From Terriglobus roseus DSM 18391 (lineage in GTDB: Bacteria; Acidobacteriota; Terriglobia; Terriglobales; Acidobacteriaceae), in assembly GCF_000265425.1 (NCBI RefSeq), contig NC_018014.1, positions 5,146,001-5,210,000 on the forward strand: a stretch of DNA of 64,000 nt. Direction: 5' to 3'. Below the pieces are notes generated by a model that ran no database searches, was not told where the DNA came from, and saw only the letters and a list, made by a program, of their open reading frames with translations. The translations under genes and the position numbers were made by a program. Of this stretch, positions 17,512-26,389 are shown in pieces (within the stretch, counting starts at the first letter, position 1; every line of letters begins with the position of its first letter).

Positions 17512-18903
17512 TTACGCGAAGCCGCCCGCATTCGCGGCGCGAGCGATGAACCTGCCGCGGCCGGTCTCGCCGATCCAATTGCCATCTTCCACAACCAGCT
17601 CGCCGCGACTGAAGACGTGCTTCGCATTGCCCTGCACCGTCCAGCCTTCGAACATGTTGTAATCCGTTGCCATGCACTGCGTCGCTGCCTGGATGGTGTA
17701 ACGCTGCTTCGGATCCCACAACAGAATGTCAGCGTCTTTGCCCGGCTTAAGCTCGCCCTTTTGCGTCATCCCGAAGATGCGAGCCGGCGCAGTCGACGTC
17801 AGTTCCACGAAGCGCTCGGGTGAGATGCGACCACTGTTCACGCCGAAATTCCACAACACCTGCAGGCGATTCTCGATGCCCGGTCCGCCATTCGGAATCT
17901 TGCTGAAGTCACCACGTCCCATCGCCTTTTGCTCTGTCGTAAAGGGACAATGATCCGTGCTGACAACCGAAAGCGTGCCATCATCCAGCGCACGCCACAG
18001 AGGCTCCTGGTTCTTCTTCTCACGCAACGGCGGCGTGAAGACAAACTTCGATTCGTCCCAGCTCTCGCCCGGCATCTGGTCCTCGATCGACAGCACCAGG
18101 TACTGCGTACACGTCTCCGCAAGCGCGCGATCGTAGTGCCGCTGCGCATGCTTCAACTCGCGCAACGCCTCCTCGTTTGACAGGTGCACAATGTAGACCG
18201 CACACCCCGTCATCTCCGCAAGAGCAATCGCCCGATGCGTAGCCTCGGCCTCAGCCTTCGCCGAGCGCGAATGTGCATGGAAGTGCGGCGCGGTCTTACC
18301 CTCCGCCAGCATCTGCGCCACGACGACATCAATGGCAGATCCGTTTTCTGCATGGATACAGCACAGCGCGTTCAGCGCAGCAGCACGCTGCATCACGCGG
18401 AACATCAAACCGTCATCGATCATCAACACATTCGGATACGCCATGAAGAGCTTGAAGCTGGTGACACCCGTCGCGACCATCGCCTCCATCTCATCCAGCG
18501 TCGCGCCATCCGCTCCAAGATCCGTAATAGCCATGTGCAGCGAGTAGTCCACGCATGCTTTGCCACGCGACTTTGCAAGCCACGTCTCCAGCGCCTCTGC
18601 AAGCGAATGACCGCGGGACTGCAGCGCGAAATCAATCACACTCGTCGTTCCACCAACCGCCGCCGCGATGGTTCCGGTCCGGTAGTCATCCGCAGACACT
18701 GTCCCCCCGAACGGCATGTCAAGATGCGTATGCACATCGATCCCGCCCGGCATCACCAGCAGCCCCTCGGCATCGACGATGCGATGTTCACTGCCGTCGA
18801 TGCGCGGCGCTACCTGCTCAATGCGCTCACCGTCGATCAACACATCGGCTCGACGCGAACCCTCTGCCGTAACAACCGTTCCGTTCTGTATCAGGATGCC
18901 CAT
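17512..18903 (-). CDS. hydA: Dihydropyrimidinase (D-hydantoinase), cyclic amidohydrolase
   Basis: 463 residues from the ATG at 18903, preceded by GGAGG at about -11. The open frame extends to 19053 but that part overlaps preA and matches nothing in the family. It hydrolyses 5,6-dihydrouracil/dihydrothymine to N-carbamoyl-beta-alanine or its methyl analogue. Metal-site residues are visible: GGIDVHTHLDMP (HxH), TSFKLFMAYPNVLM (carbamylated Lys), CIHAENGS (His), YIVHLSNEEAL (His) and STDHCPFTTEQK (Asp). It starts 5 bp after preA ends, so the reductive and hydrolytic steps are encoded together. Confidence 0.94.
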   Translation of the reverse strand: MGILIQNGTVVTAEGSRRADVLIDGERIEQVAPRIDGSEHRIVDAEGLLVMPGGIDVHTHLDMPFGGTVSADDYRTGTIAAAVGGTTSVIDFALQSRGHSLAEALETWLAKSRGKACVDYSLHMAITDLGADGATLDEMEAMVATGVTSFKLFMAYPNVLMIDDGLMFRVMQRAAALNALCCIHAENGSAIDVVVAQMLAEGKTAPHFHAHSRSAKAEAEATHRAIALAEMTGCAVYIVHLSNEEALRELKHAQRHYDRALAETCTQYLVLSIEDQMPGESWDESKFVFTPPLREKKNQEPLWRALDDGTLSVVSTDHCPFTTEQKAMGRGDFSKIPNGGPGIENRLQVLWNFGVNSGRISPERFVELTSTAPARIFGMTQKGELKPGKDADILLWDPKQRYTIQAATQCMATDYNMFEGWTVQGNAKHVFSRGELVVEDGNWIGETGRGRFIARAANAGGFA

Positions 18904-18908
18904 TGGAT

Positions 18909-20315
18909 CTATACCTCCGCGGGAAGCGCGCACTCGGTCGCGCTGGATGGTGTGGTGCCGTCGGCCACGCGCTGCTCCCACGTGTAACTCGGCAGACCGT
19001 TGTCCACCGGCACCATCGTGATGCAATCGTCGACCGGGCAAACCAGTGAGCACAGATTACAGCCGACACAATGATGCTCATCCACGCGTGGGATACGCTC
19101 CAGCGGTGTAACGCCGTGCAGCAGTCCCGCGCCACCGGCATCCCGCTTCGGGATCGGCGTCATGCTGATGCGTCGTGCGCTTGCCCCCAGTGTTTGTGCC
19201 GGTGTTGACCTGTCCTCACGCACACGATCGTTATGAATACACTGATGCGCACCATCCCAACAAGCCGTGTAACAAAGCTGGCAGCCGATGCACTTCGATG
19301 CATCGATCTGCGCGACTACCTTGTAGTTCATGTTGAGCTGTTTCCACTCACGCATCTTCGGCAGCGACAGGCCGCGGAAATCGTCGATGGTCTCAAAGCC
19401 CTTCTCACTCATCCACTGCAACATCCCATCGGCCATATCTTCCACGATGCGATAGCCGTAGTGCATGACGGCCGTGCACACCTGTACATTGCCAGCACCC
19501 AACAGCAGGAACTCCACAGCGTCGCGCCACGTGGCAACACCGCCGATACCGCTCAGCGGCAGCGCAGCCTCCGCATCACTCATGATCTGCTGCACCATGC
19601 TCAACGCAATGGGCTTCACTGCAGGTCCGCAATAGCCGCCGTGTGTGCTGCTGCCATCGACTTTCGGCCTCGGCTCCAGCGTGTCCAGATCGATGCCTGT
19701 GATGCTGTTGATCGTGTTGATCGCGCTCAACGCATGGGCACCACCACGTTTCGCGGCACGAGCAGGCATGCGAATATCACTGATGTTCGGGGTCAACTTC
19801 ACGATGACCGGTGTGCGCGCCTTCTCCTTCACCCACGATGTAATGCGCTCTGCATACTCCGGCACCTGCCCCACCGCAGACCCCATGCCGCGCTCACTCA
19901 TCCCATGCGGGCAACCGAAGTTCAACTCAAGTCCGTCAGCACCCGCGTCTTCAACCTTCGCGACAATGTCATGCCAGCTCTCACGATTGCTCTCCACCAT
20001 CAGCGATGCAATCAACACATGCTTCGGATAACGCCGCTTGACCTCAGCAATCTCGCGCAAGTTGGTGATGGTCGGCCGGTCGCTGATCAACTCGATGTTG
20101 TTCAGGCCCATCATGCGGCGGCCCTCCCAATCGAGCGAGCTATAACGCGACGAGACATTCGTCACCGGCTCACCAATCGTCTTCCACACGGCCCCGCCCC
20201 AACCCGCGTCGAAGGCCCGCATGATCTGCTCACCGCAGTTGGTAGGCGGCGCAGAAGCGAGCCAGAAAGGATTCAGACAAGGGATGCCGCAAAAGGTATT
20301 CTCAAGCGTTGGCAT
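18909..20315 (-). CDS. preA: NAD-dependent dihydropyrimidine dehydrogenase, subunit PreA
   Basis: 468 residues. The N-terminal 320 residues are a dihydroorotate-dehydrogenase-like FMN barrel (LNPFWLASAPPTNCGEQIMR, ELNFGCPHGMSERGMG, VKLTPNISDI, SGIGGVATWRDAVEFLLLGA). The C-terminus carries two [4Fe-4S] ferredoxin motifs, CIGCQLCYTAC and CVGCNLCSLVC, separated by a linker of about 60 residues. With PreT it reduces uracil/thymine to the dihydro bases. The ATG at 20315 has AGGAGG six bases upstream, and the gene overlaps the end of preT by 14 bp. Confidence 0.94.
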   Translation of the reverse strand: MPTLENTFCGIPCLNPFWLASAPPTNCGEQIMRAFDAGWGGAVWKTIGEPVTNVSSRYSSLDWEGRRMMGLNNIELISDRPTITNLREIAEVKRRYPKHVLIASLMVESNRESWHDIVAKVEDAGADGLELNFGCPHGMSERGMGSAVGQVPEYAERITSWVKEKARTPVIVKLTPNISDIRMPARAAKRGGAHALSAINTINSITGIDLDTLEPRPKVDGSSTHGGYCGPAVKPIALSMVQQIMSDAEAALPLSGIGGVATWRDAVEFLLLGAGNVQVCTAVMHYGYRIVEDMADGMLQWMSEKGFETIDDFRGLSLPKMREWKQLNMNYKVVAQIDASKCIGCQLCYTACWDGAHQCIHNDRVREDRSTPAQTLGASARRISMTPIPKRDAGGAGLLHGVTPLERIPRVDEHHCVGCNLCSLVCPVDDCITMVPVDNGLPSYTWEQRVADGTTPSSATECALPAEV

Positions 20316-21639
20316 AGGGTCCTCCTAGGCCATTAGGAGTCGCAAGAAGTTGTGCAGCCATCGCGATCCCGGCACGCTTGCCATCCGCGACCGCATCTAC
20401 TACCTCACGGCCACCATTCGTGCAATCACCGCCTGCAAAGTACTTCGCGTGACTCGTCTGCCCCGTGACCCGATCGATAACAACACGGCCGCGCTGCGTC
20501 TCAACCACCCCAGTCAAAAAGTGCGTATGGGTACCCTGCCCTATCGCCAACACCACGCAATCGCACGCAAGCAAAAACTCCGACCCCGCAATCATGCCCA
20601 GAGAGCCATCGTCACCCGCCTCCATCCGCACCAGCGTCACACCCTCCACACGTTCGTTGCCATTGATCGCAACGGGCTGCACGAACCACGCAAAGCCGAT
20701 GCCCTCTCGCAATGCATGGTGATACTCCGACGCAAACGCCGACATATGTTCCGGACCGCGCCGATACACCATCGTTACCTCAGCAGCACCCAGTCGCTTC
20801 GCCGCGATCGCCGCGTCGATTGCGGTGTTTCCAGCGCCCACGACCACCACGCGTGAAGGCAACGAGCCGATCATGCCGCCCTTATAGCCAGCGATCAGAT
20901 CGAGAGCATCGGTGACCTCCGGCAGATCTTCCCCGGAAACGTCAAGGCGATGGATCGCACCCAGTCCCATCCCAAGAAAGACCGCATCGAACGTCTGCTC
21001 CAGCTCTGCAAGCCTGTCACTGTCGATCATCATCTCTGCAACAAACTCCACACCAAGCGAACGAATGAGTTCAACCTCATGCAGCGCAACGCCGAAGGGC
21101 AACTTGTACTCTGCGATCCCATACGTGTTCAATCCACCGGGCAGCGGACGCGCGTCGTAGATGGTGGCCGCAATGCCGTTGCGTCGTAATTCTGCAGCGC
21201 ATGCAAGGGATGCAGGACCGGCGCCGATCAACGCGACGCGCTTGCCGGTATCTTCAGCAGGCGTAAACGGCAGCGGCAATTTTGCATCATGCATGCCTTC
21301 CATCGCGTACCGCTGCAGCAGACCGATTTGAATCGGCTCGCGGCCCTGATGATGCAGCACGCATGCGCCCTCGCAAAGCACCTCAACGGGGCACGCACGT
21401 GCGCAACTGGCGCCAAGAATATTCGCATCAAGGATCGTCCGCGCAGAGCCAATGCGATTGCCGCTCGCGATCTTCTTGATAAACGTAGGAACGTCTATAT
21501 GTGTGGGGCATGCGTTCATGCACGGCGCGTCAAAGCAATAGAGGCAGCGGTTAGCCTCCGCAATGGCCGCGCCCTGCAGCAGCGAAGGCTTCAGGTCGCT
21601 GAAGCGAGGATCACGTGGATGTGTCACGTCGTAGCTCAT
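20302..21639 (-). CDS. preT: Dihydropyrimidine dehydrogenase subunit PreT (FAD/NAD(P)H, GltD-like)
   Basis: 445 residues. N-terminal Fe-S cysteine motifs (CLYCFDAPCMNACP and CARACPVEVLCEGAC), then a FAD-binding VALIGAGPASLACAAELRRNG at about 130-150 and an NAD(P)-binding VVVGAGNTAIDAA around 270-285, ending in the FAD motif FAGGDCTNGGREVVDAVADG. It passes electrons from NAD(P)H to PreA. The ATG at 21639 has AGGAGG at -7. It lies second in the pathway part of the operon, 119 bp after the M20 hydrolase gene. Confidence 0.94.
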   Translation of the reverse strand: MSYDVTHPRDPRFSDLKPSLLQGAAIAEANRCLYCFDAPCMNACPTHIDVPTFIKKIASGNRIGSARTILDANILGASCARACPVEVLCEGACVLHHQGREPIQIGLLQRYAMEGMHDAKLPLPFTPAEDTGKRVALIGAGPASLACAAELRRNGIAATIYDARPLPGGLNTYGIAEYKLPFGVALHEVELIRSLGVEFVAEMMIDSDRLAELEQTFDAVFLGMGLGAIHRLDVSGEDLPEVTDALDLIAGYKGGMIGSLPSRVVVVGAGNTAIDAAIAAKRLGAAEVTMVYRRGPEHMSAFASEYHHALREGIGFAWFVQPVAINGNERVEGVTLVRMEAGDDGSLGMIAGSEFLLACDCVVLAIGQGTHTHFLTGVVETQRGRVVIDRVTGQTSHAKYFAGGDCTNGGREVVDAVADGKRAGIAMAAQLLATPNGLGGPYANA

Positions 21640-21758
21640 CGCGCGCCTCCTTTTCGGTAAGGTGTTGTGCTGCGAAGGTCAAAGAAACGCCTCCAGATTC
21701 TCGTTACGTTCGCGCCGGGAGCGTCGATGATTGCACTGATGCCGCCGCCATGCAATCC

Positions 21759-23009
21759 CTACGGACGTTCGTCAGTCGTAATCCAGGCGATCGTCTTCTG
21801 CGCCAATCGATACAAAGCGACGACTGCCATCTGCAGGTGATCCTCGCGCGTGTCTTCAATCTTGTTGTGGCTGATGCCGTTCAACGATTGCGTGAACAGC
21901 ATCGCGGTAGGAATGCCGGCACGCGCAACCTCCGCCGCATCATGCAGCGGGCCAGAAGGCAGATGATGAACTGTCCCGGACACCGACTGCACCGCGTCCT
22001 CCGCAAATGCCAGTAACTGCGGATGGAATGGCACAGGTTCAATGCTCCAGATGCGCGACCACTCCACCGTGCAACGTTCTTCCGCAGCGAAGCGCTCGCT
22101 CGCGGCCCTTGCTTCTGTAAACATCTTCGCAAGCACAGTGGCATCCAGATCGCGCATGTCCAGCGTCGCTTCGCATCTGCCAGCGACCGCAGTCACAATA
22201 CCCGGGAAGGTCTTGACGCTTCCCACCGTCGCGACCGCATCCGCGTGTCGCATCGCGATGGGCCGTACCTCCAGCGCCAGCTTAGCGCAGGCTGCAAGCG
22301 CATCGTGTCGCGCGTTCATCGGCGTCGATCCAGAGTGCGCCTCCTGCCCATGGAAGGTAAGGGCGTGGCGCTCGACACCCTTCGTACCGGTGACCACACC
22401 CAGCGGCAGACCCATGCTCTCAAGCACCGGCCCTTGCTCGATGTGCAGTTCCAGATAAGCCGCAGCATTAGCGCGCTGCTCGGTGCATGCGCCGATCTGA
22501 TCGATGCTGACTCCACAGCGTGCAAGTGCATCCTGCATCGAGATGCCATTTTTATCCGTACGCACACGATCGGCCGCGATACTGCTGTTCCCTGCAAACG
22601 CTGCGGAGCCAAACAGGCTGCGCCCAAAGCGCGCGCCCTCCTCATCCGCCCAATCCACAATGCGAATCGTAACGGGGGGTCGTCCGTCGTACTGCTCGCT
22701 AAAGGCGCGCATCACTTCAAGCGATGCCATTACACCCAGGCAGCCATCAAGCCACCCGCCGTTGGGTACCGAATCAAGATGGCCGCCCAGCAGCAGCGCA
22801 CGATCACTCTCACCCTGCAGTGTCACCCACACGTTGCCGGCCTCATCCTGTACGCGTGTCACCGGCAGGTCTGCGTGCTTCCCGGCGAACCATGCACGTG
22901 CGCGAAGCCATGTATCCGTCCACGCCACACGTTGTGCACCGTCGGCGTCGCCGGTCAGCGCACGCAGCTCTTTCAGTTCCTCAATGGTCCGTTGCGGATC
23001 GAGCGCCAT
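21759..23009 (-). CDS. M20-family N-carbamoyl-beta-alanine / N-carbamoyl amino-acid amidohydrolase
   Basis: 416 residues, the size of the allantoate amidohydrolase/beta-ureidopropionase branch of peptidase family M20. Metal ligands visible in LLGGHLDSVPNGGWLDGCLG (H, D), DWADEEGARFGRSLFGS (tandem Glu), LELHIEQGP (His) and the C-terminal NGISHNKIEDT. The dimerisation-domain hallmark FHGQEAHSGSTPMNARHD is present. In this operon the natural substrate should be N-carbamoyl-beta-alanine, giving beta-alanine, CO2 and NH3; allantoate is an alternative for the family. No strong Shine-Dalgarno is seen before the ATG at 23009. Confidence 0.9.
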   Translation of the reverse strand: MALDPQRTIEELKELRALTGDADGAQRVAWTDTWLRARAWFAGKHADLPVTRVQDEAGNVWVTLQGESDRALLLGGHLDSVPNGGWLDGCLGVMASLEVMRAFSEQYDGRPPVTIRIVDWADEEGARFGRSLFGSAAFAGNSSIAADRVRTDKNGISMQDALARCGVSIDQIGACTEQRANAAAYLELHIEQGPVLESMGLPLGVVTGTKGVERHALTFHGQEAHSGSTPMNARHDALAACAKLALEVRPIAMRHADAVATVGSVKTFPGIVTAVAGRCEATLDMRDLDATVLAKMFTEARAASERFAAEERCTVEWSRIWSIEPVPFHPQLLAFAEDAVQSVSGTVHHLPSGPLHDAAEVARAGIPTAMLFTQSLNGISHNKIEDTREDHLQMAVVALYRLAQKTIAWITTDERP

Positions 23010-23036
23010 GAGAAAGAAATACCATGCGGCTGTCGC

Positions 23037-23777
23037 TCAGGCAGTACGTACCAGATCACGAAGCCTCTGGGCATTGCCGAAAGCCGCGCCCGACGCCGTG
23101 TTGTCGAAGATGCACCATACCTGCGCGCACCCCTTCGAGCTCGCTTGCAAAGTCTCCGCGAGCTGCGCCAACCATGCGTCGTCATACGCCGAGTAATAAG
23201 TCCGCGGCGATCCATGCAGCCGGTAATAGATCCAGCCAGCGTCGCCCGCAGGCGTCATCGCCTGCGGCACCCGCATGGGATCCGCTGCGACGCGGGCGAT
23301 TGCGAACCGCTGCAACAACTCGTCCGCCTCATCCGTGAACCAGCTCGCGTGACGCGGCTCCAGCACGGCTCCGCCCTTGTAATGCTCGCGGAGCATCTCG
23401 AAGAAGTCTGCCGCCCGCTGCATTTCCAGCGCTTGCTTCGGCGGCAGTTGCAGCAAAAGCGGCCCGCGCTTTTCACCGAGCGCCGAACTCTCCTCCAGAA
23501 ACCGTTGCAGCGTGGCAGCATCCGGAGCGAGCGCACCCTCATGCGTCAACGTCCGTGGCACCTTCACCGAAAACTGAAATCCGTCCGGCACCGCTGCCGC
23601 CCACTTGGCATAGGTGCCGGGCATGTGCGGTCGATAGAACGAGGAGTTGATTTCCGCACAGGACAGTTGTCGCGCATAACGATGCAGATGCGCGCCTTCG
23701 CCTGGCGCCTGGTCCGCAAACACTCGCGGTATAGACCAACCTGCCGTTCCGATGCAGATTTTGCCGCCGTCGCTCAC
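23037..23777 (-). CDS. DUF72 (YecE-like) domain protein
   Basis: 246 residues. The TIM-barrel-like DUF72 family is recognised from ICIGTAGWSIPRVFA at the N-terminus, EINSSFYRPHMPGTYAKWA, FQFSVKVPRTLTH, and GWIYYRLHGSPRTYYSAYDD near residue 190. Biochemical role is unknown; the fold resembles phosphate-handling barrel enzymes. It starts at a GTG that overlaps the stop of the DUF1810 gene (GTGA) and ends 27 bp before the ureidohydrolase gene, so it appears to be part of the same transcript as the pyrimidine-degradation genes. Confidence 0.9.
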   Translation of the reverse strand: MSDGGKICIGTAGWSIPRVFADQAPGEGAHLHRYARQLSCAEINSSFYRPHMPGTYAKWAAAVPDGFQFSVKVPRTLTHEGALAPDAATLQRFLEESSALGEKRGPLLLQLPPKQALEMQRAADFFEMLREHYKGGAVLEPRHASWFTDEADELLQRFAIARVAADPMRVPQAMTPAGDAGWIYYRLHGSPRTYYSAYDDAWLAQLAETLQASSKGCAQVWCIFDNTASGAAFGNAQRLRDLVRTA

Positions 23778-24202
23778 GACAACCGGCTGACCGTAGCAGC
23801 GTCTTCTTTGCCACGGAAGTACTTCGCAAGAGCAGTGTGGAATTCGCTACCGGCTTCACCCGCAGCGCGAGCGAACAACGTCACGGACGAGTGGAACTTC
23901 ATGTCGTCAGGCGAACCAAAGATCGCCCCCAACGAGCGCCCCTCCACGGCATTCACCAGGGCAGTGCACTCACGCAGACGTTCGCCGAGCACAGGGTGCG
24001 CCAGATAGGCCCGCGCCTCTTCAAGACCGCCGATCGCATACCGCTGTGCCATGCTGCTGAACCCAAGCCCGGCGATCTGCGGAAAGATGAACCACATCCA
24101 GTGGCTGCGTTTTTCTCCAGCCTCTAACTCTGACCGCACCGTCGTGTAGACACCAGCCTGTGCATCCACAAATCGCTGCAGGCCATATTGATCTTCCGTC
24201 AT
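23774..24202 (-). CDS. DUF1810 domain protein
   Basis: 142 residues from the ATG at 24202, which has GAGAGGGA about 9 nt upstream; an 11-residue longer reading from 24235 is less likely. The family core is seen: LQRFVDAQAGVYTTVRSELE, SHWMWFIFPQIAGLG, SMAQRYAIGGLEEARAYLAH, and FGSPDDMKFHSSVTLF. DUF1810 (YfhA-like calpastatin family) has no firmly established activity. It is the first gene of the seven-gene minus-strand run and is divergent from the beta-propeller gene. Confidence 0.9.
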   Translation of the reverse strand: MTEDQYGLQRFVDAQAGVYTTVRSELEAGEKRSHWMWFIFPQIAGLGFSSMAQRYAIGGLEEARAYLAHPVLGERLRECTALVNAVEGRSLGAIFGSPDDMKFHSSVTLFARAAGEAGSEFHTALAKYFRGKEDAATVSRLS

Positions 24203-24265
24203 AGCAGCATCCCTCTCGCCTGAATGAGATGGCAAACAGCGAAGATGCGGCGTAGCCTTCTGCCT

Positions 24266-25249
24266 ATGAAGACCGCAATGACGCTGCTTGCCGCGCTAGC
24301 TCTCTCTGCCACCGCTGCTCCTGCCCAGACGGGGTCGCTCCTGGTGCTCTCCAAACACGACCACACACTGGCCGTAATTGACCCGAAGACTCTGAAAGTC
24401 GTCTCGAAGGCGCCCGTAGGCGACGATCCGCACGAGGTGATCGCCTCCGCCGACGGACGCATCGCGTGGGTCTCAAACTACGGTGGCGGATGGTCGCTGC
24501 ACACGCTCGCCGTGATCGACCTTGTGAACGCGAAGGCATTGCCGTCAATCGACATTGCACCGCTGCGAGGCGCGCATGGGCTGGCCTTCTCTCAGGGCAA
24601 ACCATGGTTCTCCGCAGAGGGATCAAAGGCCTTCGGCAGCGTGGATCCAGCCACGGGTAAGGTGGACTTCCTGATGGGCACCGGCCAGGACCGAACCCAC
24701 ATGCTCTGGGTGGCGCCCGATGGCAAGGAATTCATCACCATCAACATCAATTCGGCAACGGTCTCCTTCTTTCAGCAGGTGCTGGCACGCGATCACACCG
24801 ACTGGACCGCAACCCTTGTTTCCGTAGGTCGCGGTGCAGAAGGCTTTGACCTGTCGCCCGACGGCCGCGAACTGTGGGTGGCAAACGCACAGGACGGGAC
24901 CGTCTCCATCATCGATCGCGCAACAAAGAAGGTCACCGCCACGCTGTCCATCAACGGCAGCAGCGCCAATCGGCTGAAGTTCACGCCGGATGGCACACAT
25001 GTCCTCGTCTCCCTCTTGAGGTCCCCGGATCTGATCGTGTTGGACGCAAAGACGCATGCCGAGGTGAAGCGCCTGCCGATCGGTCACGGTGCCGCGGGCA
25101 TCCAGATGGAGCCCACGGGCGCCCGTGCCTTCGTCGCCTGCACCCCCGACAACTACGTCGCCGTCATCGACCTGAAGACACTCACCGTGGTCGGCCGTAT
25201 CGACGCAGGTGGCGAACCCGACGGCATGGCCTGGGCTGCTCGCCCCTAG
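24266..25249 (+). CDS. Secreted YVTN-type beta-propeller repeat protein
   Basis: 327 residues from the ATG at 24266, chosen because it opens a clean signal peptide (MKTAMTLLAALALSATAAPA); in-frame ATGs at 24245 and 24224 would add residues. The mature part is made of about seven repeats of the form ..LAVIDPKTLKVV.....G..PHEV..S.DGR..WVSN, typical of YVTN/40-residue YncE-like propellers in the periplasm. Units include GRELWVANAQDGTVSIIDRA and ALIDLKT-like NYVAVIDLKTLTVVGRID. Ligand unknown. The gene is followed by a perfect terminator. Confidence 0.88.
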   Translation: MKTAMTLLAALALSATAAPAQTGSLLVLSKHDHTLAVIDPKTLKVVSKAPVGDDPHEVIASADGRIAWVSNYGGGWSLHTLAVIDLVNAKALPSIDIAPLRGAHGLAFSQGKPWFSAEGSKAFGSVDPATGKVDFLMGTGQDRTHMLWVAPDGKEFITININSATVSFFQQVLARDHTDWTATLVSVGRGAEGFDLSPDGRELWVANAQDGTVSIIDRATKKVTATLSINGSSANRLKFTPDGTHVLVSLLRSPDLIVLDAKTHAEVKRLPIGHGAAGIQMEPTGARAFVACTPDNYVAVIDLKTLTVVGRIDAGGEPDGMAWAARP

Positions 25250-25272
25250 AACTGACGCCAGTTCCACAACGG

Positions 25273-25300
25273 AAAAGGGACGGCTCATGCCGTCCCTTTT
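25273..25300 (+). terminator. Rho-independent terminator of the beta-propeller gene
   Basis: AAAAGGGACGGC-TCAT-GCCGTCCCTTTT: a perfect 12-bp stem with a 4-base loop ending in TTTT, 24 bp after the stop codon. Confidence 0.9.
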
Positions 25301-25457
25301 CTCCATGTGTAACGCAGCGCTGCCGCATACTTTCCAAGCCACCTGCAGAACGGCAGCTTTTCGGGCACCCGAAGCACACGCGACATTCGCCCTGAAAAGC
25401 GAATCGCCTTCGGGGAGTCGGATCCCCGAAGGCACACTTCAACTGCAGGAGGTGGTT

Positions 25458-25565
25458 ATGCCCAAAGAACCGGGTATCCGCATCTCGATGGCCGTGTCAG
25501 AGAAAATCGCTCTGTCACTACTCGGGTTGCTGTTACTCATTCTCACGCACTACCTCAAGGAATAA
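25458..25565 (+). CDS. Small single-pass membrane peptide, 35 residues
   Basis: An ATG at 25458 preceded by a strong ribosome binding site (GCAGGAGGTGGTT, GGAGG about 5 nt away) opens a 35-codon frame ending in TAA. Residues 1-13 are polar and basic (MPKEPGIRISMAV), followed by a hydrophobic helix IALSLLGLLLLILTHYL. It lies alone between two hairpins (25273-25300 and 25576-25603), so it probably has its own transcript. I do not recognise the family; it could be a membrane regulator, a toxin-like peptide or a small structural protein. The ribosome binding site plus terminators make a real gene more likely than chance. Confidence 0.55.
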   Translation: MPKEPGIRISMAVSEKIALSLLGLLLLILTHYLKE

Positions 25566-25575
25566 CCCTTGAAGC

Positions 25576-25603
25576 CCCGGGGCGGCTTGCACACCGCTCC
25601 GGG
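25576..25603. terminator. Hairpin between the small peptide gene and azoR
   Basis: CCCGGGGCGG-CTTGCACA-CCGCTCCGGG: a 10-bp stem with one G-T pair, followed by TTCGTTGCTTG on the plus strand. It lies 10 bp after the small-peptide stop and could serve the convergent azoR gene too. Confidence 0.6.
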
Positions 25604-25669
25604 TTCGTTGCTTGTATTCAAGGCCCGTCACCACGATCAGTCAACGGTTTTCTACACCTCAAGCCCAAT

Positions 25670-26296
25670 TTAGGCCTTGGCAAGTTCCGTAGCCTTCTCG
25701 ACGTAAGGCTTCTTCCAGTCCTCTTCGCTGATCTTGCCGTACTGGATACCGCTTGCACCGCCTGCACCCAGAAACGTCACATCCGTGAGTCCAATAAAGC
25801 CGAAGATGTGCTTCAGGTAGGGCGTCAGCATGTCGTATGCCGCGCCGGGCGTACCCGCCGGATACTCGCCTGCGCTGGCAACGATAACCGTCACCTTCTT
25901 GCCGTGAAGCTGGCCCTCAGGGCCATTCGCCGTGTAGTTCACGGTCACGCCAACACGAACCAGGTGATCGATCCACGCCTTCAGCACGGCCGGAACCTGG
26001 AAGTTGTACATCGGCGTCGTGATCAGGATGTGATCGGCCGCCTTCACCTCTGCAATGATGTCGTCGGAAAGCTTCAGAGCAGCCTTATGCTCCTCGGTCA
26101 GCTGATCGGGCGGGGTGAACGCGCCACCAATCCACTGCACATCCACAAAGGTGGGCTGGTTCTTCGCCAGGTCGCGCGTGACCACCGTGCTGCCGGGGTG
26201 CGCCGCCTGGAAGCTGGCGAGAAACGTCTCGCCAAGCTGGCGCGAATAGGAAGCGTCGCCGCGCGGGCTGACGTCGATCTTGAGCAATGATGCCAT
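25670..26296 (-). CDS. azoR: FMN-dependent NADH:quinone oxidoreductase / azoreductase
   Basis: 208 residues, the normal length of AzoR. Flavodoxin-like fold with the FMN phosphate-binding start LLKIDVSPRGDASYSRQLGE, the PMYNFQVPAVLKAWIDHLVR segment that defines the family, and VIVASAGEYPAGTPGAAYD. It reduces quinones and azo compounds with NADH, and is usually regarded as protective against electrophiles and thiol stress. It stands alone; its start at 26296 is 90 bp from the neighbouring small gene on the same strand. Confidence 0.93.
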   Translation of the reverse strand: MASLLKIDVSPRGDASYSRQLGETFLASFQAAHPGSTVVTRDLAKNQPTFVDVQWIGGAFTPPDQLTEEHKAALKLSDDIIAEVKAADHILITTPMYNFQVPAVLKAWIDHLVRVGVTVNYTANGPEGQLHGKKVTVIVASAGEYPAGTPGAAYDMLTPYLKHIFGFIGLTDVTFLGAGGASGIQYGKISEEDWKKPYVEKATELAKA

Positions 26297-26389
26297 GGGA
26301 AACTCCTGGAGTTTGAAACTACAGGCATCGGATGATCCTTCGAGGTCGAAGGATTCGTTACAAATGTGAGAATCCCGAAACGGCGGAAA

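Noticed and set aside
22023-24008. A 661-codon plus-strand open frame opposite the ureidohydrolase and DUF72 genes
   Set aside because: It is antisense to two clearly recognised genes, its translation is Arg/His-rich without any family pattern, and it arises from the high GC third positions.
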